Positions 28,524-37,106 of a stretch of DNA of 40,780 nucleotides are shown here, piece by piece. Position numbers and translations under genes: made by a program. Source of the DNA: Zoogloea sp. (GTDB lineage Bacteria; Pseudomonadota; Gammaproteobacteria; Burkholderiales; Rhodocyclaceae); NCBI GenBank assembly GCA_023150095.1, contig JAKLLO010000023.1:1-40780 (forward strand), written 5' to 3'. Within the stretch, counting starts at the first letter, position 1. Each line of letters starts with the position of its first letter. The notes beneath the pieces were generated by a model that was given only the letters and a program-made list of their open reading frames with translations, was not told the DNA's origin and searched no databases.

Positions 28524-28678
28524 GCTGCGGAAATTTTTCAGCATCGCTCCAGAGCTTAGCTTTGTAGGTGCTAAGCGGCGCTTGGTTTGAGCTAGGGCTC
28601 GTGGTGGTCTGGAAAGCGCCCGGAAGACTGTCCCACAAGAACCGAGCAGATAGTGAGCGTGGAGTCACCAAGCGCCGG

Positions 28679-29749
28679 CTACTGCTTGCTCTTCCCTGGC
28701 TTGGGCGGTACTCGCTTCGGGTTTCGAGTGTAGGAATGCACCGCGTCAGCCTTGTTGCCCTTGGTCAGCCCGGCAATTAGCCGCTGCGGGTTGCGGACGT
28801 AGAACGTCACCTTGTCGGCGGCGTCCAGCGTCATCCGATACTCGGGCAGGGTGTGCGCCTCGATGATTTCGCGGACCATGCGGCGGAACTCGCGCAAGGA
28901 GCCCTTGCTGCCGGCCTTCTCTTGCAGCAACTCGAGACCGATACTCCACAGGGTTTGATGACCGCAATGCTTGCGCGCCAGCTCGTACAGACGCCGCTCC
29001 AGCGGCCGGCGAAGCCTGAAATAGTCCGGGTGGATGGTCAGTACTTCATGCGCCTGAACGGCGTTGAAAAGCCACTTTGACAAGGTGACTTCGACGGCAA
29101 TCATGCGTTCGTCGTCGGGTGCCCGCTCGATGATCATCCAAGAGTCGATGATGCCGAACCCTTCCTTGACGCGCTGTCCCCCCGTCCGAATGTCCGTCTT
29201 GATTGTGGTCCCGCGCAAGCGCTCTAGGGCGTTCTCGAGGCGCTGATACTCGGCGCCGCCGGTAGGCTTGTTGGTCGATACAAGGTAATCGTGAACCGTA
29301 AACCGCACTGTCCGGTTCTTCGCGTCGTCACGGCCTCGATTCAGTCCCTCGGTCATCTGGCTGACAACGTAAATCAAAACGTCCTTGTCGAACTGCGTCG
29401 CTCGGCCCTTGATCGAAGGATAGACCTCGACGCTGCGGTTTCCGTCCTTGCTCTCCCATGTCCACGTCGACAAGTCTGTCTTGGTGGAAAGCGTGAAGAT
29501 CGGCGCTTCCATGCTCGCGCCGTCATCCTTCATCGCATAGTCAAACAGGTCGGCAAGGAAGAAATCGCGGTCTGTGTGCCGAAGTGGCAGCAACGCCGGG
29601 CGCTCGCGCTTGACCGGCGCCGGCAACTTGGCCGACGTGGTGTCCTGAGCAGGTTCCGGCTGGGCGCCGGCTGCGAGGTCTAGAACGCCTTGCGTCTCGG
29701 CATGTGGGGGCTGCTGACGACCCTTTCGGGCTTTGGCAGTGCTCTCCAT
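28679..29749 (-). CDS. repA: Plasmid replication initiator RepA (RPA family)
   Basis: A 356-residue initiator of the RPA family (PF10134 type). It binds iterons and opens the origin. Typical features are PALLPLRHTDRDFF, the core FTLSTKTDLSTWTWE, YPSIKGRATQFDKDVLIYVVSQM, the winged helix YQRLENALERLRGT and FRLRRPLERRLYELARKHCG. I chose the ATG at 29749 (MESTAKARKG) because AGGAGAG lies 5 bp upstream. The frame is open about 28 codons further. It sits 95 bp after parG on the same strand. The iterons are downstream of the gene. A near-identical piece of its 3' end is found at 2293-2442. Confidence 0.92.
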   Translation of the reverse strand: MESTAKARKGRQQPPHAETQGVLDLAAGAQPEPAQDTTSAKLPAPVKRERPALLPLRHTDRDFFLADLFDYAMKDDGASMEAPIFTLSTKTDLSTWTWESKDGNRSVEVYPSIKGRATQFDKDVLIYVVSQMTEGLNRGRDDAKNRTVRFTVHDYLVSTNKPTGGAEYQRLENALERLRGTTIKTDIRTGGQRVKEGFGIIDSWMIIERAPDDERMIAVEVTLSKWLFNAVQAHEVLTIHPDYFRLRRPLERRLYELARKHCGHQTLWSIGLELLQEKAGSKGSLREFRRMVREIIEAHTLPEYRMTLDAADKVTFYVRNPQRLIAGLTKGNKADAVHSYTRNPKRVPPKPGKSKQ

Positions 29750-29834
29750 TCGGACTCTCCTGGGTTTCCTGAGAGACAAAGGGCGCCCCCTCCTTGAAGA
29801 AAACAGGGTCACCACAGTTATTACAGAAAACATT

Positions 29835-29854
29835 AAATACGTTTTTACGTATTT
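29835..29854. promoter_or_regulatory. Inverted repeat at the parG end / repA leader
   Basis: Arms AAATACGT/ACGTATTT separated by TTTT form a perfect 8-bp hairpin overlapping the parG stop. The TACGT-A/T-rich pattern also occurs upstream of parA, so it may be a ParG-binding or repA-control site. Confidence 0.45.
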
Positions 29855-30081
29855 CCGTATTTCTGCACAAGAAGCTCACGTACCTCATCCGCGATCTTCG
29901 TTCCTCGTATTGCACATTGAGACTTGATCGCTCGATGCAAACTCATCGGAACGTCTATGGTGAGCCGCTTCATCGGCTCAGGCCCCTCAGCCGGAGCACG
30001 GCTTTCCACCCACGCATCAGCAGCGGCCGGCGCCGGCTTGCTAGTCGGCTTGGCGCCAATGGATACCTTCTTCGTGCTCAT
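29845..30081 (-). CDS. parG: Ribbon-helix-helix partition protein (ParG-like)
   Basis: A 78-residue protein with a flexible basic N-terminus (STKKVSIGAKPTSKPAPAA) and a C-terminal ribbon-helix-helix (KRLTIDVPMSLHRAIKSQCAIRG). This is the architecture of centromere-binding ParG-type partners of ParF/ParA ATPases, and they usually repress the par operon. The start overlaps the parA stop by 4 bp. It binds a centromere, here perhaps the CGTAAA-N6-TTTACG repeat before parA. Confidence 0.85.
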   Translation of the reverse strand: MSTKKVSIGAKPTSKPAPAAADAWVESRAPAEGPEPMKRLTIDVPMSLHRAIKSQCAIRGTKIADEVRELLVQKYGNT

Positions 30082-30707
30082 CGTGCGAACTCCATCAGTT
30101 CGGCCGCTACGGCTTCGATCTCACTCGCTGCCGACCCATTCTGATCAATCTCATGTACTGCTAATCCCTGAGCCGCCGCTTCAGCGAAAACAACCCGCTG
30201 CGTGACACTAGATGCCAACACTTGGAAGGGATACGCCGCGAGGGCTTCACGCACGTCACGACCAATTGCCGTATTTGCGATTTTACGATTAACCACAAAA
30301 GCGGCTTTCAGGATTTCTTTGTAGACACGTGCTTCCTCGATCAGCTTCACAACCTCCTCAGCAGCCCAAATGTCGTAGGGGGAGGGCTGTACGGGTATCA
30401 GGACCACATCTGCAGCCATGATCGCGGATCGAGCCAAGTCGGTGACTCGCGGCGGACCATCGATAACGATGTGATCGTACCCTTGCCCGATCTGTCCGAT
30501 TTCCTTGTGCACGGTCGCCCTCGGTAACCCCACTACGGAAAAGATCGGTTCAGCCTGTCGAGCTGCAGCCCAATCCAACGCGCTGCCCTGGGGGTCTGCA
30601 TCGATCAGCAACACCCGGGCCCCAGTGCGTGAGAGGCTGGCAGCCAAGTTCACGCTGAGGGTAGTCTTGCCTACCCCACCTTTCTGGTTCAGAAGTCCAA
30701 TGATCAT
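30078..30707 (-). CDS. parA: ParA/ParF-type partition ATPase
   Basis: A 209-residue Walker-type ATPase without an N-terminal DNA-binding domain, as in ParF-type type Ib systems. The deviant Walker A motif is KGGVGKTTLS (residues 9-18), motif A' is LLIDADPQGSALDW, and Walker B is YDHIVIDGPP. It moves plasmid copies to daughter cells together with ParG. The start ATG has AGGAAAG upstream. Tail-to-head arrangement with parG, then repA. Confidence 0.93.
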   Translation of the reverse strand: MIIGLLNQKGGVGKTTLSVNLAASLSRTGARVLLIDADPQGSALDWAAARQAEPIFSVVGLPRATVHKEIGQIGQGYDHIVIDGPPRVTDLARSAIMAADVVLIPVQPSPYDIWAAEEVVKLIEEARVYKEILKAAFVVNRKIANTAIGRDVREALAAYPFQVLASSVTQRVVFAEAAAQGLAVHEIDQNGSAASEIEAVAAELMEFAR

Positions 30708-30729
30708 GTTTTCATCTTTCCTACATTAG

Positions 30730-30747
30730 CGTAAATACGATTTTACG
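30730..30747. promoter_or_regulatory. CGTAAA-N6-TTTACG repeat upstream of parA, putative par operator/centromere
   Basis: Perfect 6-bp arms, spacer TACGAT, located 23 bp upstream of the parA ATG in an AT-rich stretch where the promoter should lie. The position fits an operator of the par operon. Confidence 0.5.
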
Positions 30748-30810
30748 ACGAAGCGCAAAACATTAAAACAGGAAAACATCGGAACTCGTTCAGAAGGCTG
30801 CTGCACGGCG

Positions 30811-31380
30811 TCAGGCACCGGATGCACTTGCCGACGACTGCAGGGCTGCATAGAGCGCGGTCTTGCTAACCTTGATCCGTCCGGCAGCCTCGCGGACATT
30901 CAACCCGCTGGCGATCAGCTCTCGCGCTCGCTGCAACCTGTCGTTGGTCACAACCCGCTTTCGCCCGCCTTTGCGCCCGCGGGCGGCGGCAGCGGCTAAC
31001 CCGGCTTTGGTTCGCTCGCTGATCAAGTCGCGTTCGAACTGGCCTAGCGCGCCGAACACATGGAAGATGAGTCGGCCGCCCGAGGTCGTGGTGTCGATGG
31101 CTTCGGTCAGCGAGCGGAAGCCAACACCCCGCGCTTCCAATCCGGCGATCGTTTCAATCAGGTGCGGCAGAGAACGACCGAGCCGATCTAGTCGCCAGAC
31201 AGCTAGCACGTCGCCTTCACGCAGGTACGCCAGCGCCTCAGCCAAGCCAGGACGGTCCGCCTTCGCGCCGGAAACCGTATCCTCAAAAATCCGCTCGCAT
31301 CCTGCCGTACGCAGCGCGTCCGTCTGCAGGGCGGTGTCTTGCTCCGCGGTCGATACCCGTGCGTAGCCGATCAGAGCCAT
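30811..31380 (-). CDS. Serine recombinase (plasmid multimer resolvase)
   Basis: A 189-residue resolvase/invertase with the catalytic Ser in MALIGYARVSTAEQDTALQ, then VSGAKADRPGL, VWRLDRLGRSL, GALGQFERDLISERTKAG and a C-terminal helix-turn-helix (LNVREAAGRIKVSKTALYAAL). It differs from the transposon TnpR, so it is probably the plasmid's own resolution system. A cluster of TGTCCG half-sites directly upstream is the likely res site. It is divergent from the toxin-antitoxin operon. Confidence 0.9.
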   Translation of the reverse strand: MALIGYARVSTAEQDTALQTDALRTAGCERIFEDTVSGAKADRPGLAEALAYLREGDVLAVWRLDRLGRSLPHLIETIAGLEARGVGFRSLTEAIDTTTSGGRLIFHVFGALGQFERDLISERTKAGLAAAAARGRKGGRKRVVTNDRLQRARELIASGLNVREAAGRIKVSKTALYAALQSSASASGA

Positions 31381-31389
31381 GATTGCCCA

Positions 31390-31500
31390 CCTTTTGTCCG
31401 TAATCTCGTCCGCCTATCTTATTGTCCGCAAACCCATTGATCAATTATCTTTCCGGACATCCTCGCGCTTGTCCGGCTAATGATCCTTTGACGGACATCG
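31390..31500. promoter_or_regulatory. Probable res site of the plasmid resolvase
   Basis: Five TGTCCG-type motifs in about 110 bp: TTTTGTCCGT near 31394 and ATTGTCCGC near 31422 forward, TCCGGACAT near 31452 reverse, CTTGTCCGG near 31468 forward, ACGGACAT near 31492 reverse. The arrangement of directly and invertedly repeated half-sites upstream of the resolvase gene is that of a res region. Confidence 0.6.
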
Positions 31501-31558
31501 CTGGAGAGGTGAAGAAGGAGTATCCTTTAGTATTACTTCGTACTTAGAAGGAATAATC

Positions 31559-31831
31559 ATGGCCACCTCGCTCAAGATCGACGACGCATTGAAAGGCCGC
31601 GTCCAGCACTTGGCCAGTCAGCGCCGCCGCTCGGCACACTGGATCATGCTCGAAGCGATCCAGCAGTACGTCGAACGTGAGGAAGCACGGGAACGCTTCA
31701 AACAGGAAGCCTTGGCATCGTGGGTGGCCTATCAAGAAACCGGCCAGCACCTGACAGGGCCGGAAGTTCGCACCTGGTTGAACACCTGGGGCACCGAAGA
31801 CGAGAAGGCGGTGCCTGAGTGCCACACGTAA
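31559..31831 (+). CDS. Ribbon-helix-helix antitoxin (ParD/RelB-like)
   Basis: A 90-residue antitoxin. The N-terminal ribbon-helix-helix is SLKIDDALKGRVQHLASQRRRSAHWIM. The C-terminal helical part (EREEARERFKQEALASWVAYQE) would wrap the toxin. It overlaps the toxin gene by 13 bp. AAGGAAT precedes the ATG, and AGTA...TACT dyads near 31530 could be the autoregulatory operator. Confidence 0.85.
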   Translation: MATSLKIDDALKGRVQHLASQRRRSAHWIMLEAIQQYVEREEARERFKQEALASWVAYQETGQHLTGPEVRTWLNTWGTEDEKAVPECHT

Positions 31832-32112
31832 TCGTCACCGCAGGCGCGGCGGAAGGCTTGGAACGATGCCGCCAGTTCTTGGCCACCAAAGCACCGGAAG
31901 CTGCCCGACGGGCAGGCCAGGCGATCGAGCGACAACTACGACTGCTGGAAACAGCCCCCGACATTGGCCGCCCCTTCCCGGAAATGCCCGAACTGCGCGA
32001 GTTAGTGATTGCCTTCGGAGACTCCGGCTATGTCGCACTGTATCGGCATGAGCCGACAGCTGATGCGGTGTATGTCTTGGCATTCCGTCATCAGAAAGAG
32101 GTCGGGTACTAG
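31819..32112 (+). CDS. ParE/RelE-superfamily toxin
   Basis: A 97-residue toxin of the RelE/ParE fold starting at GTG (31819): VIVTAGAAEGLERCRQFLATKAPEAARRA, then DIGRPFPEMPELRELVIAFGDSGYVALYRHE and VYVLAFRHQKEVGY, which is the typical C-terminal strand with the His-Gln-Lys-Glu cluster. It is the partner of the overlapping antitoxin. Whether it acts on gyrase (ParE) or mRNA (RelE) cannot be told. Plasmid addiction is the expected role. Confidence 0.88.
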   Translation: MPHVIVTAGAAEGLERCRQFLATKAPEAARRAGQAIERQLRLLETAPDIGRPFPEMPELRELVIAFGDSGYVALYRHEPTADAVYVLAFRHQKEVGY

Positions 32113-32170
32113 CTCTCCAGGAATCACAGGCTGGCTTCAGCGTCTGCGCGGACGCCTTCCAACACCGATG

Positions 32171-32197
32171 GGGTCGGGCTACAGCCCGACCCTATTT
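32171..32197 (+). terminator. Intrinsic terminator after the toxin gene
   Basis: Perfect 9-bp arms GGGTCGGGC/GCCCGACCC, loop TACA, followed by TATTT. Located 58 bp after the toxin stop and 20 bp before hsdM. Confidence 0.75.
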
Positions 32198-32217
32198 ACC
32201 TTTTCGTACGAGCGACA

Positions 32218-33576
32218 ATGTCAGAAGAACAACGCCGGCAACTCCAGCAGCAGCTCTGGAACATCGCCAACGCCCTCCGGGGGAAGATGAACGCCGACGA
32301 GTTCCGGGACTACATCCTGGGGTTCATCTTCTACAAATACCTTTCCGAGAAGATCGCCAGGTTCGGGGACGAAGTTCTCGAGGCGGACAAACTGAAGTTC
32401 ACGGACCTCGACGAGGCGACCGAGGAAGGTCTTGCCATGGTCGAGGCCGTCCGCGAAGCGGCCGTGCAGGAGCTCGGGTACTTCCTGAAGCCGTCGGAGC
32501 TCTTCCATTCGCTCGCCCAGCGCGGAACCAACCGGCTCGATGCCGGCGGGAATGGCGAGAGCTTCAATTTCATCCTCGGCGACCTCGCCAGGATCCTGAA
32601 GAACATCGAACAGAGCACCCTCGGCACCGACAGCGCCGACGACTTCAGCAACCTGTTCGAGGACCTCGACCTCACCTCCTCGAAGCTCGGTGCCACCGAG
32701 AAGGCCAAGAACGACCTGGTCGCGAAGGTCCTCTCCCACCTCGACAAGATCGACTTCAACCTCTCCGACACGAACGCCGACGTGCTCGGCGACGCCTACG
32801 AGTACCTGATCGGCGAATTCGCCGCCGGCGCCGGGAAGAAGGCCGGTGAGTTCTACACCCCGCAACCCGTGTCCACCCTGCTCGCGAAGCTCGTGACGAT
32901 CGGGAGGACGAAGCTGAAAAGCGCGTACGACCCGACGTGCGGCAGCGGATCGTTGCTGCTGCGCGTGAAACGTGAAGCCCACGGCGTCGACAAGATCTAC
33001 GGCCAGGAACTGAACCGCACCACGTACAACCTAGCGCGGATGAACATGATCCTCCACGGGGTCCACTACAGCGACTTCGACATCAGGCAGGAGGACACCC
33101 TGGAACACCCGCAGCACCTCGGGCTCCAGTTCCAGGCGATCGTCGCCAATCCCCCGTTCTCGGCCCATTGGAGCGCGAGCCCGCTCTTCATGAACGACGA
33201 CCGGTTCAGCCAGTATGGGAGGCTCGCGCCGGCTAAGAAGGCGGATTTCGCCTTCGTTCAGCACATGCTGTCGCACTTGGCGGAAGACGGCACCATGGCT
33301 GTCGTTCTCCCCCACGGCGTGCTTTTCCGCGGCGCGGCCGAGGGCGTGATCCGTCGCTACCTGGTGGAGAAGCTGAACTGCCTCGACGCGGTTATCGGCC
33401 TGCCGGCGAACATCTTCTACGGCACGGGCATCCCGACGTGCGTCCTCGTCTTCAAGCGCTGCCGGAAGAACCCCGACGACGTCCTCTTCATCGACGCGAG
33501 CCAGCACTTCGACAAGGTGAAGACGCAGAACGTCATGCGTCCCGAGCACATCAAGAAGATCGTCGCGGCTTACAAG
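32218..33576 (+). pseudogene. hsdM: Type I restriction-modification methyltransferase HsdM, cut by an IS21-family element
   Basis: The first 453 residues of an N6-adenine methyltransferase subunit are intact: the N-terminal HsdM helical domain (LWNIANALRGKMNADEFRDYILGFIFYKYL), SAM-binding motif I (DPTCGSGSLLL), catalytic NPPF motif (IVANPPFSAHW), and the following TIGMxF-type region. The usual length is about 500 to 520. At 33577 the IS21 end begins and only nonsense codons follow, so the C-terminal tail is missing. The right flank of the IS does not continue hsdM, and no hsdS or hsdR is present. There is no clear ribosome-binding site before the ATG at 32218. Confidence 0.88.
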
Positions 33577-33692
33577 TGTCGGCGCGCGTCTAAAACTACC
33601 CAGCGGTGCGCGTTGAATTTTACCCAGGCACTTTAGTTGCCCGTCATGCAGCAACTGCTTTTCAGTTTAGTCGAGTTACCGTTCGTGAGTGT

Positions 33693-33741
33693 GCGCAGAG
33701 AAGCCCGCGAAGGGCGTAGCCCGAAGCGGGCTTCTCTGCGC
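33693..33741. terminator. 16-bp perfect stem hairpin behind istB
   Basis: Arms GCGCAGAGAAGCCCGC and GCGGGCTTCTCTGCGC with a 17-nt loop, located between the left IS end and the istB stop. It is a probable transcriptional barrier against outside reading into, or out of, the IS. Confidence 0.6.
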
Positions 33742-33752
33742 GGGCGCCGGGA

Positions 33753-34550
33753 TCAGAACGGCTCGTCCTCGGTGAGGGGGCCGCGCTTGCGCTGCTCGCG
33801 GTCCTTGATCCGCGACCGCGCGCTGGCCGAGCTCTGACGGAAGCGATAGGACTCGTTCCCGGTCTCGACGATATGGCAGTGATGGGTGAGCCGGTCGAGC
33901 AGTGCCGTGGTCATCTTTGCGTCGCCGAACACGCTGGCCCATTCACCGAAGCTCAGGTTGGTCGTGATCATCACGCTGGTGTGCTCGTACAGCTTCGAGA
34001 GCAGATGGAACAGCAGCGCTCCGCCGCTCTGGCTGAACGGCAGGTAACCCAGCTCATCGAGAATCACCAGGTCCATGCGCAGCAGCGAGAAGGCGAGCTT
34101 GCCGGCTTTGCCGGCCGCCTTCTCCTGCTCGAGCAGATTGACCAGATCAACGGTCGAGTAAAACCGCACCCGCTTGCCGTGCTGGGTGATCCCCGACACC
34201 CCCAGGGCCGTGGCCAAATGCGACTTGCCTGTGCCGGTGCCACCGATGAAGACGACGTTGTGAGCCTGCGCGGTGAAGTCGAGTGTGGCGAGTTCCTGAA
34301 TCAACGCCCGCTCCACCTTCGACTGCTCGAAGTCGAACCCGGCCAGATCCCGATGCACCGGGAAGCGGGCCGCCTGCAGTTGATAGCGGATCGAGCGCAG
34401 GTGACGGTCGGTATGCTCGGCCTCGAGCAGGTGCTCGAGCAGCCAACCCGAACTCTGACACCCGAGATCACTCGTGGACACCAGCTCCGCCCAGGCGTCG
34501 GCCATCCCGTACAGGCGCAGGGCTTTCAGTTCGGCAAGCACATCACGCAT
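33753..34550 (-). CDS. istB: IS21-family helper ATPase IstB
   Basis: A 265-residue AAA+ ATPase, similar to DnaC, that assists IstA transposition and target capture. The Walker A motif is [12 protein letters not shown] and Walker B is [14 protein letters not shown]. The N-terminal [18 protein letters not shown] and the Arg finger region are present. It overlaps the istA end by 8 bp. Full length. Confidence 0.93.
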   Translation of the reverse strand: MRDVLAELKALRLYGMADAWAELVSTSDLGCQSSGWLLEHLLEAEHTDRHLRSIRYQLQAARFPVHRDLAGFDFEQSKVERALIQELATLDFTAQAHNVVFIGGTGTGKSHLATALGVSGITQHGKRVRFYSTVDLVNLLEQEKAAGKAGKLAFSLLRMDLVILDELGYLPFSQSGGALLFHLLSKLYEHTSVMITTNLSFGEWASVFGDAKMTTALLDRLTHHCHIVETGNESYRFRQSSASARSRIKDREQRKRGPLTEDEPF

Positions 34551-36033
34551 GGCTCACCTCCGCACGCAGCCGGTCGTAACGCTGCGGGTCCGCCACCGGT
34601 GTTTCGCTCAGGGTCAGTACCGTGTCGACGGTCGGCGTGGCAGGGGCCGACTTCAGGCGATTGAGCACGTTCTCGATGTGCTCGGGGCTGGGGCGGCCCG
34701 CTTCGAGCGCCAACTCCACCGCCACGATGACCGCCCCCAGGCCATGCTGAGGCACGGCGGCGAGCACCTTCGCCATGACCCGATCTCCGCCTTCGCGCTT
34801 GAGCAGCAGTGCGCGCAGCGTCTGCAGTGGCGCGGGCATGTCGGCGAAGGGTGCGCCGTTCCTGAGCGCACCGGGCTTGCGCTCGATCAGCGGCAGATAG
34901 TGCTGCCAGTCGTAGCGCGCTTCGTTGCGCGTGAAGCTGCGCACGTGACGGGCCACGACGGTGTCGTGCGCGACGAGCTCGATCTGCTCGGGATACACCC
35001 GGATGCCGACCATCTGCCCCACCAACTCGCACGGCGCCGAATAGCGGCAGCGCTCGAACGTGACCAGGCAGGTGCTCGACACCTTGCCGAGCGTCTCCAC
35101 GTAGCCGTCGAAGGGCGTGATCATCGGCATCAGGCTGGGCTGCTCCTGCTCGAGCATTTCCGCCAGGCTGAGGTCGTACTCCGGATGCTTGAGCTCATGC
35201 CACAGGCTGCGACACTTCGCCAGCAACCACAGGTTCAGCTCGGTGAAGGAACCAAAGCGCGTCTCGGCCGCCTCCTGCCAGATCCGCCGTCGGCTGTCCT
35301 GCACGTTCTTCTCGACGACGCCTTTCTCCCAACCGCTGGCGACGTTGCAGAAGTCCGGCTCGAACAGGTAGTGCGAGGCCATCGCCGCAAAGCGTGTATT
35401 GACCACCCGCGCCTTGCCTTTCTTCACCCGGTCGACGGCGGTCTTCATGTTGTCGTAGATCCCGCGCCGGGCTACGCCGCCGAGCGCGGCAAACGCCCGC
35501 GCGTGCGCATCGAACAGCATCTCGTGGCTCTGCGTCGGATACGCCTGCACGACAAAGGCACGGCTGTAGCACAGCTTCAGGTGCGCCACGAGCACCTTGC
35601 GCCACACCCCACCGATGACCAGATGCTCCTCGCTCCAGTCGAACTGGTGCGCCTCTCCCGGCTCGAACTGCAGCGGAACGAAGGCCTTCGCGACCGATGC
35701 ACCGCCTTCGGCCTTCCAGCGCCGGATGAACTCGGTGACGCGGCTGTAATCGCCGTCGAACCCCTGCACCTGCAACTGCCCAAACAACTTCAGCGCCGTG
35801 CGCCGGTCCCGTTGCGGTCGCCGCGCATCGGTCTCCAACATCTTGACCAGCTGCGCCGCGTACGGCGCGATCTTGGTGTCGCCGACCCTGCGCTGGTACT
35901 TCGGGTCAACCCCTTCAGGCGCCTTCAGCCACTTGCGGATCGTCTTGCGCGTCAGCCCCGTGCGACGCTCGATCTCCGAGAGCGTGAGCCCCTCCCGGTA
36001 GTACAGCCTTCTGACCTTCCCCAGCAGATTCAT
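34543..36033 (-). CDS. istA: IS21-family transposase IstA
   Basis: A 496-residue DDE transposase: N-terminal helix-turn-helix ([21 protein letters not shown]), then the catalytic core with Asp in [14 protein letters not shown], a second Asp region ([14 protein letters not shown]) and Glu in [16 protein letters not shown] chose the ATG at 36033 ([10 protein letters not shown]), which has GAGGAG 10 bp before it. An ATG three codons upstream is possible. Overlaps istB by 8 bp. Probably active. Confidence 0.93.
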   Translation of the reverse strand: MNLLGKVRRLYYREGLTLSEIERRTGLTRKTIRKWLKAPEGVDPKYQRRVGDTKIAPYAAQLVKMLETDARRPQRDRRTALKLFGQLQVQGFDGDYSRVTEFIRRWKAEGGASVAKAFVPLQFEPGEAHQFDWSEEHLVIGGVWRKVLVAHLKLCYSRAFVVQAYPTQSHEMLFDAHARAFAALGGVARRGIYDNMKTAVDRVKKGKARVVNTRFAAMASHYLFEPDFCNVASGWEKGVVEKNVQDSRRRIWQEAAETRFGSFTELNLWLLAKCRSLWHELKHPEYDLSLAEMLEQEQPSLMPMITPFDGYVETLGKVSSTCLVTFERCRYSAPCELVGQMVGIRVYPEQIELVAHDTVVARHVRSFTRNEARYDWQHYLPLIERKPGALRNGAPFADMPAPLQTLRALLLKREGGDRVMAKVLAAVPQHGLGAVIVAVELALEAGRPSPEHIENVLNRLKSAPATPTVDTVLTLSETPVADPQRYDRLRAEVSHA

Positions 36034-36149
36034 GGTGATCATCTCCTCGGTTCCCCGCTCCTCGACGGAAGCGGCGGAGGTTAATCACCTGGGTACTTTT
36101 CAGCGCGCAGACCCCGCGAAATCTGGGTAGTTTTCAGTGCGCGTCAACA

Positions 36150-36262
36150 TCATCCTGAACGTTGCTAGAGATGATGCAGGGATGCGGTCTCGTTACGACC
36201 TGGACGGAACCACGGAACCACCGAGCTGAGGATTCCGCTGAACCGAGCGGGTTCTTCAGGTC
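36150..36262. other. Flank of the IS21 element; no gene seen
   Basis: Bases 36150-36230 stay open on the plus strand (reading NIILNVARDDAG...) to a TGA at about 36230, and may be the 3' end of an interrupted gene. It is not hsdM. A CATCATC...GATGATG dyad spans about 36148-36176. Confidence 0.3.
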
Positions 36263-36631
36263 TCAGTTGGCAAGTACCCATTCCAGGGCCAGCTTCCCAA
36301 GAGCCTTCACGCTGTCGAAGGTCAACTCGATACTCTTTTCCTTCGCTGTTGTCTTGATCCGCTCCCAGACCGCTTTGCTGCGGATGGTGTCCAGCAGTTC
36401 ATGACCTTGCCAGGTCAGCTCGGGAGAGAGGATCGCGTGTCCGCCGTAGGTCGTGATATCGATGGCAGAGATGAAGCCTGCCTTCCACAGCAGGAGGGCA
36501 TGCTCGCCTTTTGATGCGCTCTCCGCGGGGTACTCTGCCCCTACGCCATAGGTGAGATTGGTGCGCTCCGATAACGGGGTTGTCTCGATTTCTGTCAGAA
36601 CTTCGCGGATCACGTCCCAATCACGCTTCAT
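36263..36631 (-). CDS. DUF2513-family protein
   Basis: A 122-residue protein of the DUF2513 family: MKRDWDVIREVLTEIE at the start, YHDLR-type central positions replaced by SAIDITTYGGHAIL, and the signature LSPELTWQGHELLDTIR and KAVWERIKTTAKEKSIELTF. The function is unknown. Such genes are found in prophages and accessory islands. The ATG at 36631 has GGAGG upstream. The frame is open about 46 codons further, but the extension is not family-like. Possibly co-transcribed with the small gene upstream (37 bp gap). Confidence 0.8.
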   Translation of the reverse strand: MKRDWDVIREVLTEIETTPLSERTNLTYGVGAEYPAESASKGEHALLLWKAGFISAIDITTYGGHAILSPELTWQGHELLDTIRSKAVWERIKTTAKEKSIELTFDSVKALGKLALEWVLAN

Positions 36632-36668
36632 GCTGCCTCCGATGGCGAAATTGTCTCCTGAGGAGACA

Positions 36669-36797
36669 CTACTTTGTCTTCCCTTGGAACTTCTCTTCTG
36701 CCCATTCCACCAGCCGCTTCCCGAGCATAACGAGTGTCGGAGACAGCACGACAAGTACTGCGGGAGCAATGATCTCAGTGACGAGTGTTTCTGCCAT
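36669..36797 (-). CDS. Possible 42-residue membrane peptide
   Basis: The frame reads MAETLVTEIIAPAVLVVLSP, then TLVMLGKRLVEWAEEKFQGKTK and a TAG. It has one hydrophobic helix (about 8-25) followed by an amphipathic, charged tail, as in small stress- or holin-like peptides. It lies 37 bp upstream of the DUF2513 gene on the same strand. The ribosome-binding site is weak, so the call rests on composition and position only. Confidence 0.4.
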   Translation of the reverse strand: MAETLVTEIIAPAVLVVLSPTLVMLGKRLVEWAEEKFQGKTK

Positions 36798-37001
36798 GTC
36801 TGGTCTCAAAGTTTGAAACGAGGCGGATACCGCCTGTGCCTGTAAAACGGTCGATCACTAGGGCCAAAACCCTGTGTGATTTCCCATCTTCAACGATCCT
36901 TTCTTCCAGGGGTGCTCCCCTTGGTATTGAGCGCTGCATCCGAGAACCTTCTCAGAAGGTCGGGCGCAAAAAAAGGGAAGACACCTGATCGCTGCCACAC
37001 C

Positions 37002-37066
37002 TCAATCCACCTTGCTGCCACGGCGCAGCACGGTGGTGTGGTCGCGACCGCCAAACAGTCGCTGGA
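37002..37066 (-). pseudogene. C-terminal remnant with the DnaA signature, cut by a Tn end
   Basis: The minus strand reads LQRLFGGRDHTTVLRRGSKVD and a stop at 37002-37004. FGGRDHTTVL is the DnaA domain IV signature that contacts DnaA boxes. The end does not match chromosomal DnaA, so the gene may have been a protein with a DnaA-type helix-turn-helix, as in some transposases. It is interrupted at 37067 by a Tn3-type repeat. Reading across the deletion implied by CTGGA at 2818 gives HAGFQRLFGGRD, preceded by a stop. Confidence 0.6.
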
Positions 37067-37106
37067 GGGGTCGTCTCAGAAAACGGAAAATAAAGCACGT
37101 TAAGCC
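37067..37106 (+). repeat. Tn3-family terminal inverted repeat (copy G)
   Basis: Tip GGGGTCGTCTCAGAAAACGG, inner part GAAAATAAAGCACGTTAAG (Tn21-like form), with the stop codon of the tnpA fragment inside it. The flanking CTGGA at 37062-37066 equals the 5 bp outside copy A (2818-2822). Confidence 0.9.

Larger units (their letters stand above)
33577..36149. mobile_element. IS21-family insertion sequence, 2573 bp
   Basis: It has TG...CA ends with imperfect terminal repeats (left TGTCGGCGCGCGTCT, right, read inward, TGTTGACGCGCACTG, both followed by AAAACTACCCAG) and internal repeats of TACCCAG as is typical for IS21. Two overlapping genes, istA and istB, are transcribed right to left. Left flank ends TTACAAG, right flank begins TCATCCT, so there is no target duplication. 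The insertion is followed by a deletion or rearrangement. Confidence 0.88.
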
